A stretch of 64,000 nucleotides of DNA from contig NC_081154.1 in assembly GCF_958295425.1 (NCBI RefSeq), positions 13,409,938 to 13,473,937 on the forward strand. The letters run 5' to 3'. Under the pieces are notes generated by a model, which saw nothing but the letters and a program-made list of their open reading frames with translations, was not told where the DNA came from and searched no databases. Positions 1 through 13,000 of this stretch are shown here, piece by piece (within the stretch, counting starts at the first letter, position 1; each line of letters begins with the position of its first letter). This stretch comes from Solea solea (Eukaryota > Chordata > Actinopteri > Pleuronectiformes > Soleidae). Position numbers and translations under genes: made by a program.

Positions 1-3000
1 GTTATACCGCTTGAAGTATATAGGTCAAAAGCAAATCTGGCAGGGAGACCTTTCCATACCCCCCACTTTTTACTTTTAGAGACAAAGAAGAACACATCCC
101 TGATCCTGATTTCCAGACAAACTGCTTTAATTATTAACATGTGGTGGGATGCTGCCACCTTTCTGTACTTGAACACACACAAATACAGGGTTGTGCTGCC
201 TTATGGGAGATGTCAGACACATGCAGACTGCAGTAATGTCAGTCCATATCTGTCCATCAGGTCTGCTGGGAAATGGGAGGTGAAAGATGATTTTTGTGGC
301 CCGTACACTTCCCATCACACCCCTGCAGCCTTGTTCTACTCCAAATTGATAATTTAATGGACACAAGCTGTACAATTCAAAATTATAGAAATGATTTTAT
401 CTAAATAATGGCATAACCAGTATTCCACTTGTGGTGGATAAAGCAGTAGAATATGAGTGAGTAATGGTATATTTTACCTCTGATTCTTCAATTTCAATAA
501 GCCAATGCTAACACTTATGGATAAATTAAAATACTTAAAAACCCATCACATTAAAAGCACTTTTCACAGTCACATAATCTGAATGAGATTCAATTCACTG
601 AATTGCCTCGGACTAGTCAGTGCTTTACCTCAATTCACATCCCGCAGTTGTCCAATAAGGAATATGCGGTTCAGTGACATTTGGTAGCCAGAGACATAAT
701 CCTGCTTTGAACTTCATGAGTGCATATGACCAAATTACAAACCCCTGGATTAGATCGACGACGCATAATGAGATGTAGCAGCAGATATCGCTTGCTTGCC
801 TGCAGAGATGCAACATTGCATTGCATAAACTATACTTGTTCTACCTGTTCCTTTTACTCGTGTGTGCAGTCTGTATATGTCCGGTTAAAGAGGTTTGGAA
901 GAAGAGCAGCACAATGCCAGACTTCAAGTCTATAAATCATCACAAAACAGTCAGGGTTTGAAGATTTGAGGGTGTAACAGCCCACAAATCAATGTAATGT
1001 GATATAGTCTTAAAATTGTAAACAATTCTTCAACATTTCAACCAGTTTACTAGTTTAGCAGATTTTCCCTGCAGAGAAAATAAATTAGTGGAGTTGTTGC
1101 ATAACCACTTACATTGTTAATGCTGTAAATGGTAAGTGGGTAAATGTATAGGCACACTGTGTTCCATGCTAAGCTTTAGAGCCAGGCTCCACCTACTTCC
1201 AGATGAGAGACACACTCCTCAACACACGACAACCCTTTAATAAAGACTGCTGTCAGCAATTATGGTTAAACAAGCACAAAGTAGATTCCCATATTAAGCA
1301 TTTAGACAGGCCATCGATGTGAGACTATAGATTTCAGTGTCTGCTTTTAGATCACTTGTTTCTTCAGGATTTCAGTGTTATGTGTCGACTGCCTCCTTTG
1401 AGATCTGATGGATTATGTGGAGCAGAAGAGAGCGCACAGGGTGGGGTAGATGTGTCGGGGGACGAGCCAGATGAGAAACAGGCAGATATACTGTCTGGAG
1501 GTATGCAATCTGTTTTAAAAAGAGATCATTGCTGACATAAAAGCCAAAACAGCTTTTCGCCAACAAAATTATTCTGTAACATTTTTGTACAACATCAAAC
1601 AGAATTCAAATCATCCCCAAAACAAAAAAGGACTGATATTCAGTGCTGTGAATCAGTTCACTGGATGTGTTTTGTGTGTATTTACCAAAAGCAAAAGAAA
1701 CACTGTATTGCAGGACATATCTATTTTCAATTATAACAATAACAAACATTAAGTATTCCCTATAATATAAACCAATATAAAGGCATTTGTATTCAATACA
1801 AGAAGCATATTCTATACATGTTTTTACTGAATAAATATACCAATATCAGTATTCTAAAGTGCAACCCACATACATAGGGCAATGATCAACGAGTCACTGT
1901 AAATCACAGATACAATTGTATTATTATATTATATTATTAGCTATAACCACTGGGTCAATAGCATGACGGTTCATCTTAAATTAGTTTAGGTTTAAATACA
2001 TTAATCATGGCTTAGTTAACATTTTTGCTGCTTCTACTCCACAACAGCTCATACATAGGAAATGTATGTCCTTTTTACTCTGCGACATGATTTTGATGTT
2101 GTTGATTCATTGTGTATTTACAGATGCATACATTTTTCATCATAAACATGTTTCGAGTTTACCAGAGATTTAACTTCAGCGTCACTGTGCTCATGTGTGA
2201 TGCAATTTAAGTGAATAGTCTGCTGCTGCTTTTAAACACCATAAAGTAGTAGAATGAATAAAATAATACAAGACGCACAATGCATGAGCGCTAACAGGCA
2301 ACACTTTGCAATATGGTAGAATAACAACATAGTAAAATAAAAGAAGGGTAATCATTTGTAGGTGATATTATGGCAATAGCATCCTATTTCTGATGCAATT
2401 TCCAGCTTAGCAATAACAATACAAAAATCAGCTGATATTACAGTATTATCCTTTTTTATTATAGTAATAACAACTGGTAAGACTGTAAAGACTGAACATC
2501 TGTAGCTTTGTTATATGTTGATAGTAACGGATATGATCCAACCTGATTTCAATACTGTTCTGAAAATGATCCAACTACCATTAGGAGTAATGACCAGATG
2601 ACAGTTTCATGACTTTTCCCTTGAGCAACTTTAGAGAGAGAGAGTGGGAGAGCAGCACAATCATGGGACCTGATGCTTATTTACACACGCACACACTTCT
2701 ATATAGTTGTGAGGACATGCATCGTTATATTACCTATAATTATGTTACCATGTTATTTCTATAGCAGTGTTCAAGTAATAGGTTATTAATGAGAATTGCT
2801 GTCTGCTGCCATCAATGTTTGTGAATCAAAACTAATAATTACCATATTACACAGTAGTTTAAGTTCAACCCCTCTTACGTCTCACACATGATTCCCATTG
2901 TTATTACCAAGCTATTAATAATTACTGTAACCCTAACCCATAATATTACTTCACTTCCATTATAACATTGTAATAATAATAATAATAATAATGTAATAAG

Positions 3001-3290
3001 AGATTTCATTTATTGTTTTTTTTGCGTAATTAAAAAGAAAACTTGCCTAAAGTACTTGTAAGGTGTATTTTAAGGCTACACTTTTATTTTGAAGTGATTA
3101 TATTCTCATATAAACAGGATAGAACATTCAATTTCTGCCAACAGACCCCGTAAAATGTCACACACTGCACCTTTAAGCAGCAAGTTAACTTTAATCAAAA
3201 ATGTCGGAGACAGAGCTGTGCACCGAAAAACTTGTTTGGAAATAGTTTTAAAGAACAACAACAACATGTTTCGTCATGAGCATAAAGCAG
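1..3290. other. Upstream flank of dlg5 with no recognisable gene
   Basis: AT-rich, with stops in all frames; the longest open stretches are about 60-80 codons and have no recognisable domain. I looked for a neighbouring gene such as polr3a, which I recall next to DLG5 in human, and saw no exon of it. The stretch includes one copy of a dispersed repeat (about 2513-2712) and a short (TAA)n run near 2972-2992. Confidence is limited to the statement that no conserved coding exon is visible. Confidence 0.6.
2513..2712 (+). repeat. Dispersed repeat, copy A of a direct pair
   Basis: This stretch closely matches about 4238-4475 in the same orientation. Both copies share a block starting tatgttgatagt, an ATGATCCAACTACCATTAGG core, a GAGAGAG run and a ttctatagttgtgaggac tail. 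The copies differ by small indels and are clearly homologous. It is probably a non-autonomous interspersed element; I cannot name the family. Confidence 0.7.
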
Positions 3291-3299
3291 GGGAGCCAG

Positions 3300-3875
3300 G
3301 TGCGTCTGGGAACAAAGCCCCGCCCACATTTACCTTAAATGTCTATGGCACGGAAGTGTTACTGGCAGAGCTACAGCTGCTGGGACTCGGGGCGACATGG
3401 CGGAGTTTGTAGTCCTGCAGAGGAAGCTCCTCAAGAGTTTTTACACTTTTCATGATGTAGGGAGAACTTGGTTTTAGGACGTGTGTGCCTTGGACGTGTG
3501 TAGCGTTTGCAGAGCGGGGGTGAAAGTGGCAGATACGTCGAGTTTTTTTTCTTCTTCGTCTTCTTCTTTCCCGGGAGGAGTACGGAGCAGGAGCTGGGTT
3601 GAGGAAAATGTGTTGTCATCTCCGTGCAGTCAACAGCCTTGGGCAACAAATATGGCTACTTCTTGTGTATCCTTCAGTTGTGGTTGAGAACCGTCCTAAC
3701 TGGGCCGAGCAGCAGTGTTCCGCGGAGTCCCCGCGGCTGTAGTCCGAAGTGAAGTTGACGACCAGGAAGATTAAGACGCTGGATTTGTCCCGAAGCTGGT
3801 TTGGTTAAAGCTAAGGAGGGTGGTGGTGGTGGAGGAGGAGGTGGGAGGAGGGAGCGACTCGGAGAAGGCACAGAG
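3300..3875 (+). promoter_or_regulatory. dlg5: dlg5 promoter and 5' leader
   Basis: Base composition changes from AT-rich flank to GC- and CpG-richer sequence. Visible elements are a GC box (CCGCCC near 3320), an ETS-like CGGAAGTG near 3352 and a YY1-like GACATGGCGG near 3395. No TATA box is evident, which fits a housekeeping-type promoter. The leader just before the start codon is purine-rich (GGT/GGA repeats at 3819-3850). The transcription start cannot be fixed from sequence alone. Confidence 0.55.
3397..3477 (+). other. Possible upstream ORF in dlg5 leader
   Basis: ATG in a good context (A at -3, G at +4) opens a 26-codon frame ending in TAG, about 400 bp before the dlg5 start. It matters only if transcription starts upstream of 3397, which is unknown. 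If transcribed it would precede, not overlap, the main ORF and could lower its translation. The ATG also coincides with a YY1-like element, so the context may be promoter rather than leader. Confidence 0.25.
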
Positions 3876-4173
3876 ATGGAGCCCAAGCATAAAGAGTTGC
3901 TGGAGAAATGCTACCAGAACTTAGTGGAGTCGATAACAGACGTGGAGCGGGTGGTGGATGTTTTGGTCCACTGCGGGACCCTCAGCCAGTCTGAACGCTA
4001 CGAGCTGGGACACAGTTGCTCCTCCAACTCCGAGAAAGTGGACCTCCTCCTAAAGATACTCCTAAGTAAGGACAGAGACCATTTCGCAGAGTTTTGCTCG
4101 GCTCTGGAGACGACCCACCCTCACCTGCACTCGGTGCTGCTGAATGGTTCTGGACCAGTGGATCACACGACTG
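3876..4173 (+). CDS. dlg5: dlg5 exon 1: CARD-like N-terminal domain
   Basis: Encodes residues 1-99 of dlg5. It is helical and acidic/leucine-rich, with the segment SEKVDLLLKILLSKDRDHF matching the corresponding part of human DLG5 as I remember it; that region is described as a CARD-like domain. The exon ends in phase 1 at a consensus GTGAGA donor. Intron 1 (4174-9745) is the longest in the gene and contains several interspersed repeats. Confidence 0.9.
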
Positions 4174-7100
4174 GTGAGAAACAATGAACTTATCTGTGAC
4201 AAGCATGTGCTGCAAAGACCGTGGACGTCTATAACTGTGTTATATGTTGATAGTGATGCTTTCCAATCTGGTTTCAATACTGTTCTGATAATGATCCAAC
4301 TACCATTAGGAGTAATGAGCATATGACAGTTTCATGGAGGGCACGGTTTTTCCCTTGAGCAACTTTAGAGAGAGAGTGGGAGAGTGGGAGAGCTGCACAA
4401 TCATGGGACCTGATGCTTATTTACACGCACGTACACACTCAAACACACACACACACTTCTATAGTTGTGAGGACACACGGAGTTGAATCGATTCCCCAGC
4501 CCCTAACACGAACTGACTTGATAACATGCCAGTCCCCAGCCTTTAACCTCACCCTAAAACATTGTCCTAAAGATCGAGTGTGTTACAGTTTGGGAAGTTT
4601 ACTGGCAGACACTGGATACATTACCTATAATTATGTTTGCATTACTGTATAATTAAATAATGAAAATCATTTGGTTGGTAAGGGCCTTACTTTATAGCAG
4701 CCACCATCTTGTGCAGATCATGTTCCCACAGTGGCTCAAATGGACAAAAAAGCCAGGGTGCGCATTTCGCGATTTGGAGACCACCGTAGTTCTGTAGCGT
4801 GAGGTTATTACGCTTATGCAACTTTCTAGTAAGACACTTTTAATTTATTATCACCCTTGGGAAAGGGATGGGCGAGTGGAGGGGTCCTCTGTTTGCTACA
4901 ATCTGCAGTGTCATCGTTAGATGTCACTAATTCATGCACACTTGGTCTTTAACTTTTGGAAAAGCCCCTTTAAATGTGTGAAAGAACCAACACAAATGGG
5001 CCTGAGCTGGAGCTGAAACAATCACTCGATAATCGTCAACTATTTTGATAATCGATGAATCGGTTTGAAGCTTTTCCGTTATTAGAACGAGAATTTCTGA
5101 TTGTTTTAGCTTCTTAAATGTGAATATTTTCTGGTTTCAAGACATTTGAGAACATCATTTCCAGGTTTGACAAACACTGATCTTTGTTTTCTAACGTTCT
5201 CTGACATTTTATGGACCAAACGATTACTCGATGAATTGAGAAAGTAATCAGCAGATTAATCGATTACAGAAATAATCGTCAAAATTTGTCACAATCAAGA
5301 TGTCTCTCACACACAGGTTTGCACAGCTGATCGGGACACTGGATTGACTACCATCCATTCAGACAGAATTATCAGATCCCTAACCTTATCCATAACCAAG
5401 CAGTGCAGCATAAAGCTAATCTTAACCTAACCACATTTTACATCTTAGTGCTAAGCTCCGCCAGGGCCTCAGAAATGAGGTTCTGTCTCATTAGGACATT
5501 AGGAAGGTTTATTCCAGAAGAAATCGTACACACACTCACTCCCTTAACTGTGCTTCTTTCTTTTGCAGTTTCACTAAAAGCATAGCCTGCTGTTGCGTTT
5601 TGTGAAAGTATTTAATGGACCTAAAACTGACTCAAACAATCAATGTCGTGGCAAGCAGAGCTGCGTGTATTTGTGAGGGGAGAATCAATAACCCACTGTC
5701 AAAGTTAAGTACAAGAGGGAAGTGAGTGATGAATTAAATGTGTGTTAATGCACACAGTGCAGCAACTGACTCTGGTTTCCAGAGTATTGTGCATTGAGTA
5801 CAAAGAGGAGAATGAAACATGTTGGTTTCCTTTGTGTCTTGGTACAATATTAACAGCTTTCATCCGTTTTTGGTCAGTAAAATATCATAAAATATTGCAA
5901 ATGCTCATCACAAATTGATGTTGTCACTGTGGAGCTCCCAAGCTGCAACTACATTATTGTCATCTAAAATCCTCACATGCAAGGAATGAGTTGATTGATG
6001 AATGACAGAAAATAATGATGATCAGTATCATGCATGTTTTTAACAGCAACATCAGAATGAGGGTTTTTTCTTCTGTGACATAAAAATGGTAAGGCAGGTT
6101 TATACACTTCATATTCATTGTTATTAATAATTTTAACTCTTCACAAATTCTATGGCTGGGCCTTTTTGTTTGTCCTTGTGTATTCTACTCGACTGTTTGG
6201 TCCCATGCAAACAAAACAAACTGCTGTTTGTAGATGATACACTGATAAGATGGCTCATATCTCAGTCTTTACTCCTCTCTGGCATGCATTCAGTGTCAAA
6301 TGAGGTTGAGCTGCTCCTGTGTGCTGACATACTTCCCATCACTTTAAGAAGTCAACCTATACTTTTTCATAGTGTATAAACGTAATATTCAGCAGTGGTC
6401 ATGCTTATACTTTTTTTTTTTTAAAATGGTCCTTGCTCAGCACCTGTAGTGAATTTGCTCACGGTCAGCTATCGTGCCACACTCTGAGCTTAATGTAGAG
6501 GTGTTAATTATGCATTTATTCTGCCCTCATTATTTATAAGAGACGTGGAAGTGGATGAGGGAGCTCATATCTCTCATCTTTTTTATTTTTCTGCTGCATT
6601 TCACAATTGTGCAAGTGGAAAATGGAGCCCGAATATACTTTCTCCTGCAAAATAGATTTGTACATGAACATACACTCAGCTGGTTTTAGCAGTTTGGTGG
6701 AGTCTGCAGCTCCTTGTTGGTAGTCAGTCACATGGGACACTTATGGGCTGAGCTGCTTTTTGCTACTGGGCGGACAGGTTCCTCCACTGCACAGCCAAAA
6801 GAAGGGCCTTTCCCCACGAAAACAGTAGCTTGTTACAGGCAGTTTTTAAATAATATACACTGTCAACAGCCTGATCATATTCCTCCCCAGTCACCCAGAA
6901 TCCCCCAGGGCAATTCATGGATAAATAGAACAGCTTTTGAAATTAAAGAGATGTTAATGAGTGAGGGCTTCCTCAGTTAACCTCAACCATTGAAATCAAA
7001 AGTCAACAAGTGAGTTAAGTGAAGCCATTAAAATGATCACAGAGCTATAGAACTTTGACTGTGGTGGTCATATTTTGTAATATAGTGTTTTGACTGTGTA

Positions 7101-10016
7101 TATGTTTATCACAGAGGGTATACTCACTTTTTTTTTAAATCAATAATCATATTATATAGTTGTTTCATTACTGTAGGTTCAGGACTTGACAGTAGAGATC
7201 TTTTGTTGACTGATTATTTTCTGTTTAAAAGAACAGTTACATGAAGACAGAGCATATCACAAGGGAGCTTTATGGCTTACATGGCTCGTCTGTGCCACTG
7301 TAAAATAAGACTGATCTTGATCAGGAGAAGGGTAAAATGCTCAATTTCCACATTTTTCTTAATCTACTTAGATGAATTTGGCTACCAGGAATATTCCTAA
7401 CAAGAGATAATAAATAATTAAATAATTGAACTGCTAAATGTAAGAAAATCCATAACTTTAGGATGAACCAAGTAACAGCTTGGCCAAATTTGGATGAGGT
7501 GACCCTCATGTGGAGGATAAAGTGGTAGAAAATGGATGTAAATTGTTTTGATATTAATGGTACTCTATTGACATTTTCACAGGGGGGAAATACCAACAGG
7601 TGAATATGGATGCAAACAATTCAAGAAATTCTTTTTTTTATAAATGTTTTATGGGGACCTATTTGTGAAACTCTTAGAACGTGCATTTTGTGAGTTTACT
7701 AAATTCAGACGTCACATTTTAATACAGTATTTAACTGTAGGTACTGGTTTAAAAAATCAAAATGAACATCACTTCCCCCCTGAGATTATGGAATATATTG
7801 TGTTTGCGAAAGTAATCTCTGGTGATATCAGGATGCATTGTTGATGCTGTTCTTCACGATCCTAAAACAAAACAATGTTCATCTGCAGATTTAAGTATAC
7901 TACAGTTTGCCCTCTTTCCCCATCTTGTTCTCATGAAAGTTTTAGGTAAATCTGAAAATGTCTTCAGCGGACTGAGTGGCTCCGACTGTAGCAAAGAAAT
8001 CAAACTAAATGAGAAACTTGAGTGGTGAGGGTCAGACCACAGCGAGGTTCCAAGTCACATGACTTTCACGGAGCAGAAAAGTGAGTGAGCTATGACACAC
8101 TGAACCTTGCCCATTGAGACACTCTTTGCTCAAACAGAGTCATGGGAAACTTAAGCTAGAGCGAGAACAAAGAGAGCTTGATCCATGGGATGCCACGGTT
8201 CCTGAGGCACATCAGTCTTTTTTTTCTTTCAGTACTTTGCTGGGAAAAAGAGGGGTGAGCCATGTTCACTGGGCTCCTTCCAGTCTTAATCAAACTCATG
8301 GTCTCCTTTCGCTGGTGGGAACTCAGCCAACCAGGGATTGATTTAGGGCACTGGGACATGCGTAAATAGAATCGTTTGTCATGCTCCTGCTCTGAATTCA
8401 GTGCTAGAGATGGAAGTTGCTGATTTTACCGAACTACAAGCTGCTCATCACACAGTCAAATTAGTGTCCGTTTGTTCAAGATTTGTGTTGCACACGTCAA
8501 AGATGATTAAAAGTCCTTTATGTGTGACACACTTGCAGGAAAACTATGTGAAAGCTTGCATTTAATGGGACAGTGTTTAGTCAGGAGAATTCTGACAATT
8601 CAACAAATCACCATCATGGTTAATGAAGGGATATGAGGACTTGCTGGGACAACCTGAGTACATCAGATTGACAGGATGATGGACTGTCTGTGGGGTTATG
8701 TTCCAGATTAAACCATTATCTGCTTGTATTGAAAAAATTTATACTTTTTTTGTAATTTTCTTTAATGAATTTACTGATTATTTTATGTTGTTCTTTGGTC
8801 CACAGAATATAAGAAAATGTCCACATCCAAAATGATTCAGTTTTTAATTATTTATTTGTTATATGAAGCAAAGAACCCAGAACATATTTACATTTAGGAA
8901 GCTGAAAAATCAAACAGTCCCAATTATATATATATAAAAAAAATATGCTTAAACCGATTATTCGATCAAAATAGTTGTAATTAATTTATCAATTGAATAA
9001 TAATCAATTAATCGACACAGTCCTGCTCATGAGTGGCAGCAAAGGCAACACTGGCAAACAGAAGTGTTCTTCAGAGTCCCAAAAAGCATAATGAACTTGA
9101 GCGATAGTTAAACACTCTTCCTCAGTATTCTGTTGTATAGCAAAGTGTGGTACTTTTTGTAAACCTCTGCAGCAGAGAAAGTGACATTCTGACCGAAACA
9201 TGATGATGGAACATACACAGAGATGCCACATGGTGGCTTTATTGTTCATAAAGTTCTTTAAACAGTTGTGCCTCTCTTCAAAAGATGACTTTCCATTAGT
9301 TTTCAACTAACAACTATGTTTTCAACAATACTAAGAGTTGTACTGAGGCTTCCTCTCTGTACAGTTAATTATGGATCACTGTAGGCTATAAAAGATGCTG
9401 GGGCTTTCACAGGGGGGACTGTGTGATGTGTTGTCAGAGAAGATAAAAGGAGAAGCTCTGAGGCTTCAGCCTCTTTGGGGCCCTGGCTAGTCAGTATTCA
9501 AGCTCCCTGACCAACTAATAATTAGCCTCACTCTGCTGTCAGCCCACAGGCCAGTCATCCCAAGTTGGGGAAAGTCCCACCTTATTATGCCGGCAGCTGG
9601 CCTTTTTTCAGCAAAGGCCTCAGAATGTAATCCAAGCTGCAGAGCCTTGATGTAGCATACAATGCTGGAGATAATCGTCCAACTATAATGCAGACATGGT
9701 CGAGTACACTCAAAGCTGACTTTAATGTTTTTGTTCTCCATGCAGGGTCCACTTACAGTGTCCTGTCCACTATGCCGTCGGACTCTGAAAGCAGCAGCTC
9801 TCTGAGCAGCTTAGGTGAGTGTCATGCTCGTGGTGGTGGTGGTGGTGTTCAGGTGTAGAAGAACCCCCCCCCCGAAATAAAACCTTCAAAGTTTCTAAGT
9901 AGCCAATCACAGTTCGATAAACAAGTCATTGGTTTGTCAGTCATTTGGTCGCTGCCTGTTTAGACTGAGCACATGCAAGTGATTACACAGATGTGAAAAG
10001 GATTTAGACCCCCCTC

Positions 10017-10053
<37 letters not shown>

Positions 10054-13000
10054 TCAGTGTAGTCATTTTCTAGAGGGAGAGAGGATTTGACTGGTCCATG
10101 CCACTGAAAGAGAAATGTTGATTTGTATCAGGGATTTCTGTGTGGTATTTTCACAAGAACTGAGGTTAATTATTTATGAAATATAAGGTTGAATATTAAA
10201 CACATTTCAGCTATAAAAAGGTAAGCAATGATTTGAACCAAAGATAATGAAGGTATTTTCTTCCTGTAAAATATATAAATATCAGAAATCAGTGGGGATA
10301 CCCTAGTTATATACACTTTGATGTAAAAGGCTGAGCTGCATCTCTACCCCTCCACCATATGAACTTCATGAATGGCACATGCCACAAGTGACATGCTGAT
10401 TCCCACAGGTACACCTGCTCAAGCCTCCTCCCCGCCGCCCGTCCACCTGGACAGCCACGCAGTGAACGAGAAGATGGAGACGGTCCTATTCCAGCTCAGA
10501 CATGTGACCCGCGAGAGGGATGAACTGCGCAAACGTCTGGCTCTCTCTTCGCCTGGAACCACTTTTGATGACTGCAGGTTCTGTTCTGTTCTGAATTAAA
10601 TAATTATTAACGTTGATGTGTGTACCTGCACTCCTTAAATACAGGCATTTTGCCTTGTTCAGCTTTTAAAAAACTAAGATAAAACATTGTTTCTAAATGT
10701 GCTCAACTGGTAAAATGTACATTTTTAATTATGTCCGTCTGTCCCGTTCATACTCCCAATATCAAAACTTAATTTCATGTCTTTTCTCTCTGTTTTCCTC
10801 TTGCTTTAAAACAGACCAAACTCAAAAGCAGGTCATGACTATGAGCGCCTGAAGCTGCAGTGCATGAAGGCGATGGCAGACCTGCAATCCCTGCAGAACC
10901 AGCATAGCAGCACTTTGAAGAGGTGTGAGGAGGCTGTAAAGAAAGCAGACTTCTACCAGTAAGTGAAAAGCTTACTACAGGGCCTTTTGTAAATGTTTTA
11001 ATAGCCGCTATATTTGTGTTGTGTGCATTTGTGCACAGCCTCTGGGGTTTTTTGCTGGGATTCAGTTGACATATTCACAGCAGATTGCAGAGTAGATTTT
11101 TTGTGTGTGTATAGGGATGAAGCCTTTATACTAGTCCAAACACAGATGAGTTAAGCCATCAACAAAAAAAAATCCTTGCATCCCTTAATCAATTTCATCT
11201 TACTGATTGTTAGTAGTAGCATAAATCCAGAGTCATCTTTTCAGACCAAAAGGTCGTGACTGAAAACTGTATTACTTCTAGTTCATGCAAAAGCATACTC
11301 TGCAATCGACATCTGTGCCATGAGGATAATGCTATGAACAGAACATTTGCTGTGAAATAAGCTGTGCTGAGTTGACATGAAGGGGAGGCTCGTCCATTTG
11401 TCTGATTTAATGATGCCATACCGTCTCCAAAGTGTAGGGAACCAACATCTGGTCCAAATGCAAACAGACAGATGAAGGATTATTGCCGTATTAAAGCCTC
11501 TCCCTCTGGGCCCTGTTTGCACATCAGACAGTCCCTATTTATTATTATGTCCTGTCTGCCTCTGCACTTGTCCAGTGACACTAAACACCATCCTGTGTGA
11601 ATGGGAGTTGACGTTCATGGCTGACGTATGAATTGCACTGGATCAATAGGTCGCAGGCACACACAGCACTCAGCCGTCATGGAGCGAGTTTTGTGGCCAC
11701 AGTGATTCAGTTTTATAAAAAGATTGTTTATATCTGCCTAAAATTACATGAAGAACTGGAAAAAATAGGCTGTAAGTGTAACTATTGACATGATACAATA
11801 ACTATTTTACTATGTTAAGATTATTTGAATACATACTAAGTAGCTACTGAGTAAGGGTTATTTATTGAGCCTTTTTATAACCCTTAATGAGTTCAAAGTT
11901 TTCTGTTTGGATTGATTGAAGTTTACTTGTACAAAGTGGCTGACGTGTACTTAAACGGAGCATCTGACACAATTTGCAGAGAACAAAGGAGTGTGAAACC
12001 ATGTCAATTTGTAGTATTTAACTACTGCTCGACATCATCAGCAGTGATTTTTAAAAGTATTCACTGGCTCCAGCTTCTGTGATGCGAGACATTGCCTCCA
12101 TTAACCATTTTATCTTTTATTATTCAATGAATATTATTCAGTCGTCAATCATTATGCCTAAATGTGAGACAGCTGATTTTAAGCGGGGGGGGGGGGGGTG
12201 GGGGGGCTGGCAGTGCCCGTGGTCTGATAGCACTTGTGGTGTCTCCCCAGCACGCTGCACAGCCGCCAGGTGAGCGAGCACGCCCAAATGAAAGACGAGC
12301 TGGAGGCAGTGAGACAGGACAATATCCAGCTGGTCAGGGAGCACAACCACGTGAAGCAGGCCTGTGAGGAGCTGAGGAGGCTGCACGATGAAGACCAAAG
12401 AGAGGTGGCTGATATGAGGATGCTGCACCAGCAGGTATCTAAAATAAATGGCCTCTGCTTTCATGCTCTCCCTCTTCAAGACAGAGTTGTTGTTAAGGAC
12501 GCATGCAAAAAGGTATCAAATGTGTGCATACGTGCCGTTTCTGAGGGCAGTCGTGTTCACATCTATCTACAAATGCAAGGAAAGTCCGTCTGTTAATCAC
12601 GTAACTGTTCAACTGTTCGCTTGGCAGGCTTCAAACTTGGTAGGTGACTTACTAAGGGCACCAGTGTGTGCAGTGCCAACTTTAATGTTGTTAGGATAAT
12701 AAATAAGTTATCCATATAAATGTGACATACATCACTTAAAAAAGAAAGCATCTCACACAGTGCCAACTGAATTATTTTAATATCTGCATTTATGTTTAAT
12801 ATATGAAAATCATAAACAGACGTTTTGTTGTGTGTAATAGCAACAGTGACCATTCAAACACACACACACACATTTAACAGGTACTGCACTATCTGGTCTG
12901 TAAATACAAGAACCATCTGCCCGTTAATTGCATGACTTTAAAGTTGTCGGGATGAGAAATGCAAGATAAAAGGTACGGGCACTGCACGAGTGGAAGTCAG

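Noticed and set aside
1..3300. Expected neighbour polr3a or another gene to the left of dlg5
   Set aside because: No exon of polr3a or any other conserved gene could be recognised on either strand.
12138..12479. 113-codon minus-strand frame over dlg5 exon 5
   Set aside because: Antisense shadow of exon 5 that also runs through the poly-C complement of the G-run.
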